The notes under the pieces were generated by a model. The model saw only the letters and a program-made list of their open reading frames with translations, had not been told where the DNA came from and ran no database searches. This document shows positions 6,962-14,493 of a DNA stretch of 14,547 nt, one piece after another (the stretch's first letter is position 1; every line of letters starts with the position of its first letter). The translations under genes were made by a program, and so were the position numbers. The stretch comes from Bilophila wadsworthia ATCC 49260 (GTDB lineage Bacteria > Desulfobacterota > Desulfovibrionia > Desulfovibrionales > Desulfovibrionaceae), in the NCBI RefSeq assembly GCF_000701705.1, contig NZ_JNJP01000086.1, positions 1-14,547 of the forward strand. The letters are read 5' to 3'.

Positions 6962-7186
6962 ATGAAGTCAGAACACCTGTTTATCATCCGTTTGGGCGAT
7001 GGGAGGCATTTTGAGTACGAAGGGACGCTCGACGGCGCGAAGCGTAAGGCCTCGAAGCTCGCCACGCCGCCGGTGGCCATTCAATTGCTTGCGGAGCAGC
7101 GGCTTGTTGCCACACGAAGGCCGTATTTCGGTTGGGACGGCAAAGTGGGGTGGCACCCTTGGGAGCTTCTCGAGAGGGCTTTTTGA
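6962..7186 (+). CDS. Small orphan protein of unknown function, 74 aa
   Basis: I do not recognise this family. The protein is basic in its middle part (GAKRKASKL, residues 25-33) and ends with a tryptophan-rich segment (YFGWDGKVGWHPWELLE). It has no signal peptide or membrane span, so it is likely cytoplasmic. The start is well supported: AGGAG (6949-6953) lies eight bases before the ATG, and the upstream DNA is AT-rich as expected of a promoter. It is a single gene flanked by minus-strand genes on both sides. No clear terminator was found after its stop, only a GC-rich palindrome (GCTCCGGAGC). The good ribosome site makes translation likely. Confidence 0.6.
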   Translation: MKSEHLFIIRLGDGRHFEYEGTLDGAKRKASKLATPPVAIQLLAEQRLVATRRPYFGWDGKVGWHPWELLERAF

Positions 7187-7353
7187 GCAGGGCCGCGCTC
7201 CGGAGCAACGTGCGCCAGTATCCTATTGATATGTAGCGGTATTGCCGAGAAGGAGGGCTGACGGGGGAACCGCCTCGGGTACTGGGGGCCATGAAAAGAG
7301 GATGGGAAAGAAGGCGGGCGGGCACGGTGGCCCGGAAAGCGAAGGGGAAAGGG

Positions 7354-7380
7354 AAAAACGACGCGGACACCGGGGTGCCG
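7354..7380 (-). terminator. Terminator of the Sel1-repeat operon
   Basis: On the minus strand a short GC-rich stem (CGGCAC with GTG-T-CCG, 7380-7364, one bulge) is followed after five bases by TTTTT (7358-7354). It begins 64 bases beyond the stop codon of the Sel1-repeat gene. The stem is short, so this is moderate evidence. Confidence 0.45.
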
Positions 7381-7443
7381 ATGAAACCGTCCGCCGGACA
7401 TGCGCATGATCTTGCTGGGGGAGGCGGAGGTCTTCGCTTGCGG

Positions 7444-8730
7444 CTATTTCCTCACCCACTTGCCGAACCAGTTCCTTTTGAATCGGCCGAGATTGCGTCG
7501 GGCGTCGCCGTTGCCCAGCTCGGCGGCGGCCTGAAAGCATCGTATGCCTTCCTTGATGTCCACGGGGCCCCCGCGCCCATCGGCGTACAGTTCCCCAAGG
7601 CCGTTGTAGACGATGCCCACAAGCTCGTCAGGGTACGTGCTTGTTTCTCCGTCATCGGGCTTTTCCCTGTCGTATGCCTCGGCAAAGCGGTCCAACAGGG
7701 CAAAGGCTTCCCCATCGTCCTGCTGGACACCGAGGCCGCGCAGGTAGCAGTGCCCTAATACGCCGTAGGCAAGAGGCTTTTCGTCGTCAGCGGCCAGACG
7801 CAGCCAATAGGCGGCTTGGGCGGGGTCCTGCGGCACGCCCCGCCCGAAAGCGGCCATGATGCCCAGCGCCTGCTGTGCGTCGGAGGACCCTTTTTCCGCG
7901 CCGTTCCGGTAGGCTTCGGCGGCCTTGGCCGGATCTTTGTCTACGCCGAGGCCGCGCTCATAGTGGGAGCCTATGTGAAACCAGCTGCTGGCCTGCCCGT
8001 GATGCGCGGCCTGCCGGAACCAGCGCATGGCTTCGGCTTCCCTGCCGTTTTCTTCGCGGCACATTTTCCCGCACCGTTCCTCCCAGTACGGATTGCCTGC
8101 CGACGCGCCCCGAAGGGCTATTTCCCATTGCCTGCCCCGGTCCCTGGGGAAGCCTTCCGAACCGGAAAACAGGTTGTAGAGGTTTTTGGCCGCATCGGAG
8201 AGGCCGCCGTTGAGAGCCTTTTCAAGCCAAGGAAGGGCCCGCCGGGCCGTATCCGCGCGCAGTCCGTCCGGGTCATGGAAGGCCGTTTGGGGATCGATGC
8301 CGTCGATTTCGAAACAGTCCCCGAAGTAATACGTGTTGCCGATCATGTATTGGCAGAACGGATGCCCCGCCTCGGCCTTGCCCAGTACGTCGTCCCGCGC
8401 TTCTTTCAGGGAGGCGAAGGGCATGGCCTTGCGCGCCGACGGCGTCAGCTCCCCGCAACGCATGGCGAGGAGCACGGCGCAGGCGCTGCCCCGGCGGATT
8501 CCCTCTTTCAGGAGGGACGCGGCCTTTTCGCCGTTGATTTCCAACGCGGCATATTCCCAAACGTACCGCTCGCCCATGTACGTGCGGGCGAGGAAACACA
8601 AGGCGTCCTGGTCTCCCGCATCGGCAGCCTCGCGCAGGAGCCGCACGCCCTCGGCCGTTTTTTCAGGATCGAACTGCATCCATATAAGCCGGATGCCCTC
8701 TTCGGTCTTGTCCGAAAACACCTTTTCCAT
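7444..8730 (-). CDS. Sel1-repeat (TPR-like) protein
   Basis: This 428-residue protein is built largely of Sel1-like helical repeats, which form a superhelical scaffold for protein-protein contacts. Repeats are visible at about 23-52 (GVRLLREAADAGDQDAL), 230-262 (AMRWFRQAAHHG to YERGLGV), 266-300 (AAEAYRNGAEKGSSDAQ to GRGVPQD), 302-336 (AAYWLRLAADDEKPLAY to LRGLGVQQ) and 392-418 (KEGIRCFQAAAELGNGDARRNL). The segment between about 55 and 230 is more degenerate. No signal peptide or membrane span is seen, so it is predicted cytoplasmic. GGAG lies eight bases before the ATG. It follows the membrane-protein gene by 40 bases and is very likely co-transcribed, suggesting that it binds that protein or a shared partner. 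The repeat assignment is secure; the specific role is unknown. Confidence 0.85.
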   Translation of the reverse strand: MEKVFSDKTEEGIRLIWMQFDPEKTAEGVRLLREAADAGDQDALCFLARTYMGERYVWEYAALEINGEKAASLLKEGIRRGSACAVLLAMRCGELTPSARKAMPFASLKEARDDVLGKAEAGHPFCQYMIGNTYYFGDCFEIDGIDPQTAFHDPDGLRADTARRALPWLEKALNGGLSDAAKNLYNLFSGSEGFPRDRGRQWEIALRGASAGNPYWEERCGKMCREENGREAEAMRWFRQAAHHGQASSWFHIGSHYERGLGVDKDPAKAAEAYRNGAEKGSSDAQQALGIMAAFGRGVPQDPAQAAYWLRLAADDEKPLAYGVLGHCYLRGLGVQQDDGEAFALLDRFAEAYDREKPDDGETSTYPDELVGIVYNGLGELYADGRGGPVDIKEGIRCFQAAAELGNGDARRNLGRFKRNWFGKWVRK

Positions 8731-8770
8731 GATCCTGTCTCCACAGGGGCCGTTCAGCCGGGGCTTCCCC

Positions 8771-10192
8771 TCAGTCGGCTTCCCCGCGCCGTTTTTTCAC
8801 TTCTTTGGTGACGTCTTTCCATTCTTCCATATAGGGAAGCCTTGATTTTTCGTAATAGCCTGAAAACCAGAAGAGAACCTGAGCCCGGCGCGGTGTGGCG
8901 ATCCTGAAGTACCTGTCCTCGTCAGGCAGGGCGGCTTCCACCACATAGTTGTCCCCTTGCCTGCCGTTGAGGGAGAGGTAGCCATCATAGCCGCCCGGGA
9001 ACATCAGGAAGAACGAGCCGTAATCGCCGCCGTCCACGCCGTCGAGCGCGGCTTCCACGTCCTCAAAGGATGTGTTTTCGAAACGCTTGTCGTCCACGAA
9101 CAGGATCGGGCGCTCTTCGGGCCAATCGTTTTCCCATGATTGCACATGCCAATCGGCGATGTCCGGGACGGCGCGGCGCATGAAGCAGTCCCGGAACAGG
9201 AGGCCGGCTTCGCGTCCGGGCATCTCCCTGAACACGCGCAGGTAGTCGTCACCGCGACGTATGTAGGCGGAAAGCCGCAGCGTTTCCGTCTGCCCCGCGT
9301 CCTGCTCGCAGGCGATATACAGGCATTCCTCCCCGGAAGGCAGGAACAGCGGCGAAAGGGGCGTCAGAACCAGCATGTCGCCGGGCTTGATGCGGGCGAT
9401 GCCTTCTTCCACGGTCTGTTCCGTAGCCAGCGACGTCGGAACGCCGTCGGGCCCGGCATAGGAAAAGGAAACGGGCTTTCCGGCCTGTCGGCGTGCGTTC
9501 ACCCGGCGGTTGATTTCCCGCCTGCCCTCGTCGTCCATGTTCATGAAGTCGGTCATGGCTTCAAAGCCGCCGGAAACGGCGTCGGGCACGCTTTCGAGCA
9601 GGCAGGCGCGGGCTTTGTCCAGTACGCTCCGGGAAGGAAGGGACGCTTCCAGTATGGAGCCGTCAGCGTCCACCAGACAAAGGAGGTATGCCGTTTCGCC
9701 GTGTTCGCGTTCCGGTTCGAGGATGTCGGAGAAGATGCCCCGGATGCGGGAAATGAGCATGGCCTCTTGAAAAATGGCCCATTCCTTTCCGATGGACAGC
9801 CCGCCGAACCGTTTGCCGTGCTGGAGGATATCGGCATCGATTTCCTGAAAAACGGCCTTCGGATCCACGGATTCCGCAGGGTATTGGGAGAGGACGGATT
9901 TGCCGAGGCGGCTGTGCCGGGAAGAGAGGCAGCGGAAGAGAGCGGAGAGCAGGCCGCCCAGACCGATGACACCGAGCATGGCAAGCCCCTCGGCGAGCAG
10001 TGTGCCGTTTGGGGCGGCAACGTTCGCTTTGAGAAACGACGCCGTCAACAGGCTTCCGGTTGCTCCGGCAAGGAACGCCCCAAAGCACAGGATGAAGTGA
10101 AGCCTGTGTTCCCTGAGGCAGGCCGCACGAGCCCGGAGTGTTGCGGAATGTTCCAGTTCGTCACTCATGGTGTAGCCATACAGGAGCCGCAT
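8771..10192 (-). CDS. Membrane-anchored multidomain protein of unknown function
   Basis: This 473-residue protein has two membrane segments near the N-terminus (about 32-54 and 64-88) and a long soluble part. The middle (about 110-230) has a pattern like PH-like bacterial membrane-associated domains (SIGKEWAIF, then SRIRGIFSDI, then YLLCLVDADG). A linker region carries NMDDEGRREINRRVNARR. The C-terminal 120 residues (about 345-465) form an acidic, aromatic-rich unit with FLMFPGGYDGYLSLNG and YYEKSRLPYMEEW, reminiscent of immunity-protein folds of polymorphic toxin systems. All these are resemblances, not identifications. Two starts are possible: ATG at 10192 or the ninth codon (MSDELEH, 10168). 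Neither has a good Shine-Dalgarno sequence. The Sel1-repeat gene follows by 40 bases. It is certainly coding; the function is unknown. Confidence 0.75.
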   Translation of the reverse strand: MRLLYGYTMSDELEHSATLRARAACLREHRLHFILCFGAFLAGATGSLLTASFLKANVAAPNGTLLAEGLAMLGVIGLGGLLSALFRCLSSRHSRLGKSVLSQYPAESVDPKAVFQEIDADILQHGKRFGGLSIGKEWAIFQEAMLISRIRGIFSDILEPEREHGETAYLLCLVDADGSILEASLPSRSVLDKARACLLESVPDAVSGGFEAMTDFMNMDDEGRREINRRVNARRQAGKPVSFSYAGPDGVPTSLATEQTVEEGIARIKPGDMLVLTPLSPLFLPSGEECLYIACEQDAGQTETLRLSAYIRRGDDYLRVFREMPGREAGLLFRDCFMRRAVPDIADWHVQSWENDWPEERPILFVDDKRFENTSFEDVEAALDGVDGGDYGSFFLMFPGGYDGYLSLNGRQGDNYVVEAALPDEDRYFRIATPRRAQVLFWFSGYYEKSRLPYMEEWKDVTKEVKKRRGEAD

Positions 10193-10247
10193 AGCGTCGT
10201 CAATTTGGGTATGGCATGGCTCAATGGCAGCAACAGGCCGCTGGAAA

Positions 10248-10285
10248 GAGAAAAGGGGAGAGGTGCGCCGTGCCCCCTTTTTCTC
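10248..10285 (-). terminator. Hairpin with T-rich tail between operons
   Basis: GAGAAAAGGGG (10248-10258) pairs with the C/T-rich arm 10273-10285, with one bulged base. On the minus strand the GGGG/CCCC core is followed by TTTTCTCTTT. It is about 240 bases past the BMP operon and only 56 bases before the next gene start, so it may also act as a leader structure of that gene. Confidence 0.45.
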
Positions 10286-10463
10286 CCCCCAATCCGCTAG
10301 GCTCCCGGTTGATGGGGAGTCGGCTGATATGCCGCAGGGCTGGTGCTGTTTCCCTACTGGCGTGAAACGGAAAGGAAGATGCGTGATGCGCGTTTCAATA
10401 GGGTGCGGCTTTTTTCAGGCTCGTTTTCCGGTAGAGGATGTAAAAGAGGCGGATGCGTTGGAA

Positions 10464-10479
10464 AAGGGATGATGCCCTT
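10464..10479 (-). terminator. Short hairpin after the BMP-family operon
   Basis: On the minus strand AAGGG-CATCAT-CCCTT is followed by TTCC, about 48 bases past the stop at 10527. A second possible pairing (TAAAGGC at 10529-10523 with GCCTTTTA at 10489-10482) lies just before it. Either could end BMP operon transcription, but both are weak. Confidence 0.35.
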
Positions 10480-10526
10480 CATAAAAGGCCTTCCCCCTGC
10501 TCCTGGCATCCTTAAAGCCCTTGCCT

Positions 10527-11633
10527 TTATAGGCCGTCCGGTGTGAGCGGAAGAGGCTCCAGCCCTTGGACTCTCCAGTCCATGCCGCGCAGGGTTGCGT
10601 CATCCGGGACGCTCCCTTCCGCAATGCGCAGGGACCCGGAAACATCGCGGACAGGCCCCTCGAATGGGGAAGCCCCGTTACGGATGGCCTCCTTCGCCTC
10701 GCGGACACGAACCCGCACGGTTTCGGGTACGGCCGGGCCGAAGGGGGAAAGCCCCACGACGCCTTCTTTGATGCCGTAAGAGACGTTGCGCGGCCTCCAG
10801 ATGCCGAAACGTACCTGCGTGAGCAGATCTCCGAAGGCATTGCTCCATTCCCATTCCGGCGCGGCGAGGCATAGAGGATCGACGGTACGGCCCGCCGTCC
10901 CCACATAGCGCACCGAATGTTCGCGCAGGCGCTCCACAAGGGACGGGAGTGCCCGTTCCAAATCGACGATATCGGCCCCGGCTGCAATCAGCGTTTTGAG
11001 TTCTTCATCGGGGTCGTTGCCGGGCGCGTACAGCACCCGGATTGCCGCCTTGGACTTTTGCGCGCCCAGTGTGAATGCATTGGCGTTGCGAAGGCGGGAG
11101 GCTTTCGATTGGTAGGGATCGTTCGCCAGATAGCCGATGACCCCATCCTCCGAAAGCGCGCCCGCGATCAGCCCGGCAAGGTAATGCGCTTCGTAGGTGC
11201 GGGCCTGAAACCCGCTCATGTTGTCATGCACGGTCTCATCCGTACAGGCGAAGAACACGGTATTCGGGCTCCGTTTCGCCACGTCGCAGGCCGCGGCGTA
11301 GAGCAGGGGGCTTGTGGTGATCAGCACTTCCGGATCCATCTCGGAAAGCTCGTTCAGATCTTCGGCGTTCCCGGGCGAGGCGGAAGATACGATGGTGGGG
11401 ATACGCAGGGATTCCAACGTATCGCGCGCCCGGTCAAGGCTGCCGATCCAGCCCGTCGGGGAGGCATGGGGCTCCCCGCCCGGTGGCAGGAGCAGATGGA
11501 CGAAGGCAATGGCGGGCCGTGGCTTCGCCGCCGCACTCATGGGGCACGGCAGGATGAAAACGGCCAGCAGCAGGATAAACGGCAAGGAGCTTAGGAATGT
11601 CTCCGCCTGTCTCATAAACGGGAATCCTGCCAT
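10527..11633 (-). CDS. Divergent BMP-family (PnrA-like) periplasmic binding protein
   Basis: This 368-residue exported protein belongs to the BMP/PnrA family, which binds nucleosides or related ligands for ABC importers. A hydrophobic signal segment spans about 13-35, with likely cleavage after SAAA; the Cys30 context (ILPC) is a poor lipobox. Family signatures shared with the upstream paralogue include NMS with GLIAG (138-158), VIGYLA (165-170), NANAFTLG (183-190), GVVGLSPFGPAVPE (291-304) and GMDW (350-353). The YAHD motif near the N-terminus and the later ligand-area segments seen in the paralogue are replaced here, implying a changed or lost ligand. The start at 11633 is chosen because AAGGAGGAG stands seven bases before it; the longer frame has no such site. 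It follows the paralogue by 31 bases. Confidence 0.85.
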   Translation of the reverse strand: MAGFPFMRQAETFLSSLPFILLLAVFILPCPMSAAAKPRPAIAFVHLLLPPGGEPHASPTGWIGSLDRARDTLESLRIPTIVSSASPGNAEDLNELSEMDPEVLITTSPLLYAAACDVAKRSPNTVFFACTDETVHDNMSGFQARTYEAHYLAGLIAGALSEDGVIGYLANDPYQSKASRLRNANAFTLGAQKSKAAIRVLYAPGNDPDEELKTLIAAGADIVDLERALPSLVERLREHSVRYVGTAGRTVDPLCLAAPEWEWSNAFGDLLTQVRFGIWRPRNVSYGIKEGVVGLSPFGPAVPETVRVRVREAKEAIRNGASPFEGPVRDVSGSLRIAEGSVPDDATLRGMDWRVQGLEPLPLTPDGL

Positions 11634-11664
11634 TCCGGGGCTCCTCCTTTTCAAGACGCGTTCT

Positions 11665-12741
11665 CTAGTCGATCGTGCCGATGACGCCTTCAACGAACCA
11701 ATCCATGCCGAGCAGTTCCTTGTCGGAAGGAACCATGCCCGTGGGGATGCGCTCAACGCCTTTCTGATCTTTGATGGGGCCCGTGAAGACAACGAGTTTG
11801 CCGCTTTTGATGTCGGCCTTGGCCGCCTCGGTCAAGTCGCGCACGTTTTGCGGGACCATGGGGCCGTAGGGGGCGATATCCACCACGCCGGTTTCCATGC
11901 CATACCAGAAGGAGCCGTTTTTCCACGTCCCGGCGCGGACCTGCTCCACGACGTTTTCGTAGACGGGGTTCCACGACCATATGGCGGAGGTCATGTGAGC
12001 CCTGGGCGCGACCCGGCTCATGTCGGTATTGTAACCGATGGAGTAGGTCCCCTGTTCCTGTGCGGCTTCTTGCGGCCCGCTGGAGTCCTGATGCTGCGCG
12101 ATGACGTCCGCGCCCTCTTTGATGAGGTTCTTGGCTACGCTCTTTTCCATGGCGGGATCATACCATGACTTGGTCCAGACCACGCGGACTTCGGCCTTGG
12201 GGTTCACGGCGCGCACGCCGAGGGTAAACGCATTGATGCCGCGGATGACTTCGGGGAGGGGGAAGGCCGCCACGTAGCCGATGACGTTGCTTTGGGTCAT
12301 GGAACCGGCCACAAGGCCGGTAAGGTAACGGGCCTGATAGATCCGGCCGAAATAGTTGCTCATGTTGGGGGCGGTCTTATAGCCGGAGCAGTGCATGAAC
12401 GTGGAATTCGGGAACTGTTCGGCGACGTTGAGCATGGAATCCATGTAGCCGAAACTGGTCGCAAAAATGATATCGTAATGCTTACGGGCCATGTTCTGGA
12501 TGATGCGCTCGGCGTCCTGCCCTTCGGGTACGCTTTCCACATACGAGGTCGTCACGCCGGGCAGGGAGCTCAGGAACTTGCGGGCCTGATCATGCGCGTA
12601 TGACCACCCTCCCTCGCCGATCGGGGAAATATAGATAAAGCCGACCTTCATTTCTTTTTGGACGCCTATGGCCTGGGCCGGCGCGGAGGCCAGCCCGGCC
12701 GCAAGAAACAGGGCGGCCATCAAGAGCACGAGTGTACGCAT
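11665..12741 (-). CDS. BMP-family (PnrA-like) ABC substrate-binding protein
   Basis: This 358-residue periplasmic binding protein has a Sec signal peptide (cleavage after AQA at residue 24). Signatures of the BMP/PnrA family are complete: IGEGGWSYAHDQAR (41-54), ATSFGYMD (94-101), YLTGLVAGSMT (139-149), INAFTLGVRAVNP (169-181), AQHQDSSGP (215-223), GYNTDM (236-241), WSWNPVYE (255-262), DIAPYGPMVP (288-297) and GMDWFVEG (345-352). Family members bind purine nucleosides or similar small molecules and feed an ABC importer. The start at 12741 is supported by AGGAG before the ATG and the signal peptide; the longer frame to 12876 lacks both. It is the first gene of a two-gene operon with its divergent paralogue. 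No permease or ATPase of the expected type is adjacent. Confidence 0.92.
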   Translation of the reverse strand: MRTLVLLMAALFLAAGLASAPAQAIGVQKEMKVGFIYISPIGEGGWSYAHDQARKFLSSLPGVTTSYVESVPEGQDAERIIQNMARKHYDIIFATSFGYMDSMLNVAEQFPNSTFMHCSGYKTAPNMSNYFGRIYQARYLTGLVAGSMTQSNVIGYVAAFPLPEVIRGINAFTLGVRAVNPKAEVRVVWTKSWYDPAMEKSVAKNLIKEGADVIAQHQDSSGPQEAAQEQGTYSIGYNTDMSRVAPRAHMTSAIWSWNPVYENVVEQVRAGTWKNGSFWYGMETGVVDIAPYGPMVPQNVRDLTEAAKADIKSGKLVVFTGPIKDQKGVERIPTGMVPSDKELLGMDWFVEGVIGTID

Positions 12742-12762
12742 GGGATATCTCCTGGGATATGG

Positions 12763-12798
12763 GAAAACACGGTTCCCGGGAGGGCTTCCCGGGTTTTC
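12763..12798 (-). promoter_or_regulatory. Leader hairpin before the BMP operon
   Basis: CCCGGGA (12775-12781) pairs with TCCCGGG (12787-12793), and GAAAAC (12763-12768) can pair with GTTTTC (12793-12798) around it. It lies between the predicted promoter and the BMP start codon, ending about 20 bases before the ATG. A TTTT follows the core on the minus strand after a short spacer, so it could act as an attenuator or translation control element. Confidence 0.35.
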
Positions 12799-12810
12799 TC
12801 CAAAGAATGG

Positions 12811-12839
12811 ACGGTAAACGATTTGGAAAGACGTTTCAA
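12811..12839 (-). promoter_or_regulatory. Candidate promoter of the BMP operon
   Basis: On the minus strand TTGAAA (12839-12834) is separated by 17 bases from TACCGT (12816-12811). The -35 match is good and the -10 match is weak. The position, about 70 bases before the first BMP start codon, is suitable. Confidence 0.35.
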
Positions 12840-12891
12840 GACGAGGCGTTCCGAAAGGGAAATACGTTTTCCACATATGGAGGAAGCTTTC

Positions 12892-12984
12892 ATGAACTCT
12901 GAAAAGCCATTGAATCCGCCTTGTCCCGCTTGGGAGAGTTTCCCTTCCGGTGCCTTCATCCGTTTGTGCGTGATGGCCATGTGA
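12892..12984 (+). CDS. Candidate small ORF, 30 aa
   Basis: A 30-codon frame begins at an ATG preceded by GGAGG with eight bases of spacing, one of the best ribosome sites in the window. It reads MNSEKPLNPPCPAWESFPSG and then a short hydrophobic tail. No family is recognised. It may be a leader peptide, a small membrane-active peptide or a chance frame behind an A/G-rich patch. It lies in the divergent region between the BMP operon and enolase. Confidence 0.35.
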   Translation: MNSEKPLNPPCPAWESFPSGAFIRLCVMAM

Positions 12985-13080
12985 GGGGGCGGAGCGTGTT
13001 CGCCATGCCTGCCCTCCAGAGGGCTTTGTGGCAAATGTGTTGCGATGGCAAGGCGATGCGGGATCCGGAACGGCGGCTCA

Positions 13081-13109
13081 TTGCAGTGCCCCGCGTTTGA
13101 TGGTATGTG
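13081..13109 (+). promoter_or_regulatory. Candidate enolase promoter
   Basis: TTGCAG (13081-13086) and TATGTG (13104-13109) are 17 bases apart, about 85 bases upstream of the enolase start. Each hexamer matches consensus only in part. The implied transcript would contain the folded leader at 13124-13173. Confidence 0.35.
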
Positions 13110-13123
13110 AAAAAAGATGTTCC

Positions 13124-13173
13124 GTGACCGGGAGGCTTGCCCCTGTCCCCAAGGTCACACACTGTTCAGGGGC
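13124..13173 (+). promoter_or_regulatory. Folded 5' leader of enolase with two competing or interlocking stems
   Basis: Stem A pairs GTGACC (13124-13129) with GGTCAC (13153-13158) and, inside it, GGGA (13130-13133) with TCCC (13146-13149). Stem B pairs GCCCCTG (13139-13145) with CAGGGGC (13167-13173). The left arm of B lies in the loop of A, so the two form either a pseudoknot or a switch. The ribosome site GGAG follows just after stem B. Confidence 0.4.
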
Positions 13174-13191
13174 AGAACGGAGAGCTGGACC

Positions 13192-14487
13192 ATGAGCACG
13201 ATCGCTTCAGTTTGGGCCCGCGAAATTCTTGATTCGCGCGGCAATCCTACGATAGAGGTAGAAGTTTCCCTTGATTCCGGTCATGTAGGCCGTGCCGCCG
13301 TCCCGTCCGGGGCTTCCACGGGGACCCGCGAAGCGCTGGAACTGCGCGACGGAGACAAGGCTCGTTATAAAGGCAAGGGCGTCAGCAAGGCCGTTGAAAA
13401 CGTGAACACCGAGATCGCGGAAGCGATCGTGGGCCTCGACGCGCTGCGCCAGGTGCAGGTGGACAACACCATGCTGGATCTGGACGGCACGGACAACAAG
13501 TCCCGCCTCGGCGCCAACGCCATGCTCGGCGTGTCGCTCGCCACGGCCCGCGCCGCCGCCGAATCCCTGGCCCTGCCGCTGTACCAGTACATCGGCGGCG
13601 TCAACGCCAAGGTGTTGCCCGTTCCCATGATGAACATCATCAACGGCGGCGCTCACGCCCCCAACAACTTGGACATTCAGGAATTCATGATCATGCCCGT
13701 CGGCGCGCACACGTTTGCCGACGGCCTGCGCATGGGCTCCGAAATCTTCCATACTCTGAAAACCATCCTCGCCGCCGATGGCCACATCACCAGCGTGGGC
13801 GATGAGGGCGGCTTTGCTCCCAACCTCAAGAACCACGACGAGGCGTTCAGCTACATCCTGAAGGCCATTGAGGAATCCGGCTACAACCCCGGTTCCGAAG
13901 TGGTGCTTGCCATCGACGCGGCGGCTTCCGAGTTCCACAAGAACGGCAAGTACATGATCGGCGAAAAGGGCGCTCTGAGCAGCCCGGAAATGATCGAATG
14001 GCTGGCGGAATTCACCGCCAAGTATCCGCTCATCTCCATTGAAGACGGCCTTGCCGAAGACGACTGGGACGGCTGGCGCGAACTGACCGATGCCCTTGGC
14101 GACAACATCCAGCTTGTGGGCGACGACCTATTCGTGACCAACCCCGATATCCTCGCCGAAGGCATCGAAGAGGGCATCGCCAACTCGATCCTCATCAAGG
14201 TGAACCAGATCGGCACCCTGACCGAGACCCTCGACGCCATCCAGCTTGCCAAGGAATCGGCCTACACGACGGTCGTTTCCCACCGTTCCGGCGAAACCGA
14301 GGACAGCTTCATCGCCGACCTCGCCGTGGGCGTGAACGCCGGTCAGATCAAGACCGGTTCGCTCTGCCGCAGCGACCGTCTCGCCAAGTACAACCAGCTT
14401 CTCCGCATCGAGGAAGACCTTGACGACGCCGCCATGTACTACGGCCCCGTCATGGGCGCCAACCTCGCTTTCGACGGCGAAGAATAA
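13192..14487 (+). CDS. eno: Enolase (phosphopyruvate hydratase)
   Basis: Enolase interconverts 2-phosphoglycerate and phosphoenolpyruvate in glycolysis and gluconeogenesis, is cytoplasmic and requires magnesium. The 431-residue length is standard. Key sites are present: the catalytic loop GASTG (40-44), GGAHA with His155, QEFMIMP with Glu164, DEGGFAP with Glu205, metal ligands Asp242, Glu284 (SIEDG) and Asp311 (GDDLF), catalytic Lys336 in IKVNQIG, SHRSGETED with His364, and Lys387 in QIKTGSLCRSDR. The start at 13192 is chosen because enolases begin with the MSTIxxVxAREILDSRGNPT pattern here and GGAG lies upstream; the 25 extra codons in frame upstream are leader sequence. It is transcribed alone within this window, behind a structured leader and before a large terminator. 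Confidence 0.98.
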   Translation: MSTIASVWAREILDSRGNPTIEVEVSLDSGHVGRAAVPSGASTGTREALELRDGDKARYKGKGVSKAVENVNTEIAEAIVGLDALRQVQVDNTMLDLDGTDNKSRLGANAMLGVSLATARAAAESLALPLYQYIGGVNAKVLPVPMMNIINGGAHAPNNLDIQEFMIMPVGAHTFADGLRMGSEIFHTLKTILAADGHITSVGDEGGFAPNLKNHDEAFSYILKAIEESGYNPGSEVVLAIDAAASEFHKNGKYMIGEKGALSSPEMIEWLAEFTAKYPLISIEDGLAEDDWDGWRELTDALGDNIQLVGDDLFVTNPDILAEGIEEGIANSILIKVNQIGTLTETLDAIQLAKESAYTTVVSHRSGETEDSFIADLAVGVNAGQIKTGSLCRSDRLAKYNQLLRIEEDLDDAAMYYGPVMGANLAFDGEE

Positions 14488-14493
14488 AGCAAC

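Larger units (their letters stand above)
10193..10526. other. Intergenic region between two minus-strand operons
   Basis: This lies between the stop of the second BMP-family gene and the start of the membrane-protein gene. It contains two terminator-like hairpins (10464-10479 and 10248-10285) and a plus-strand T-run at about 10409-10414. No coding frame, tRNA or riboswitch was recognised. A promoter for the membrane-protein operon would have to lie within the last 55 bases before 10192, and none is obvious. Confidence 0.45.

Noticed and set aside
6637..7080. Minus-strand frame across the intergenic region and the 74-aa gene
   Set aside because: It has no ribosome site, a mixed composition, and runs antisense to a better-supported gene.
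7223..7540. Proline/serine-rich minus-strand frames downstream of the Sel1 gene
   Set aside because: They run through the likely terminator at 7354-7380 and overlap the Sel1 gene end; no protein-like features.
10286..10460. Possible cobalamin or other riboswitch between the two operons
   Set aside because: Fragments such as GGTGC and a GTTTC/GAAAC stem are present, but the conserved cores of known riboswitches are missing.
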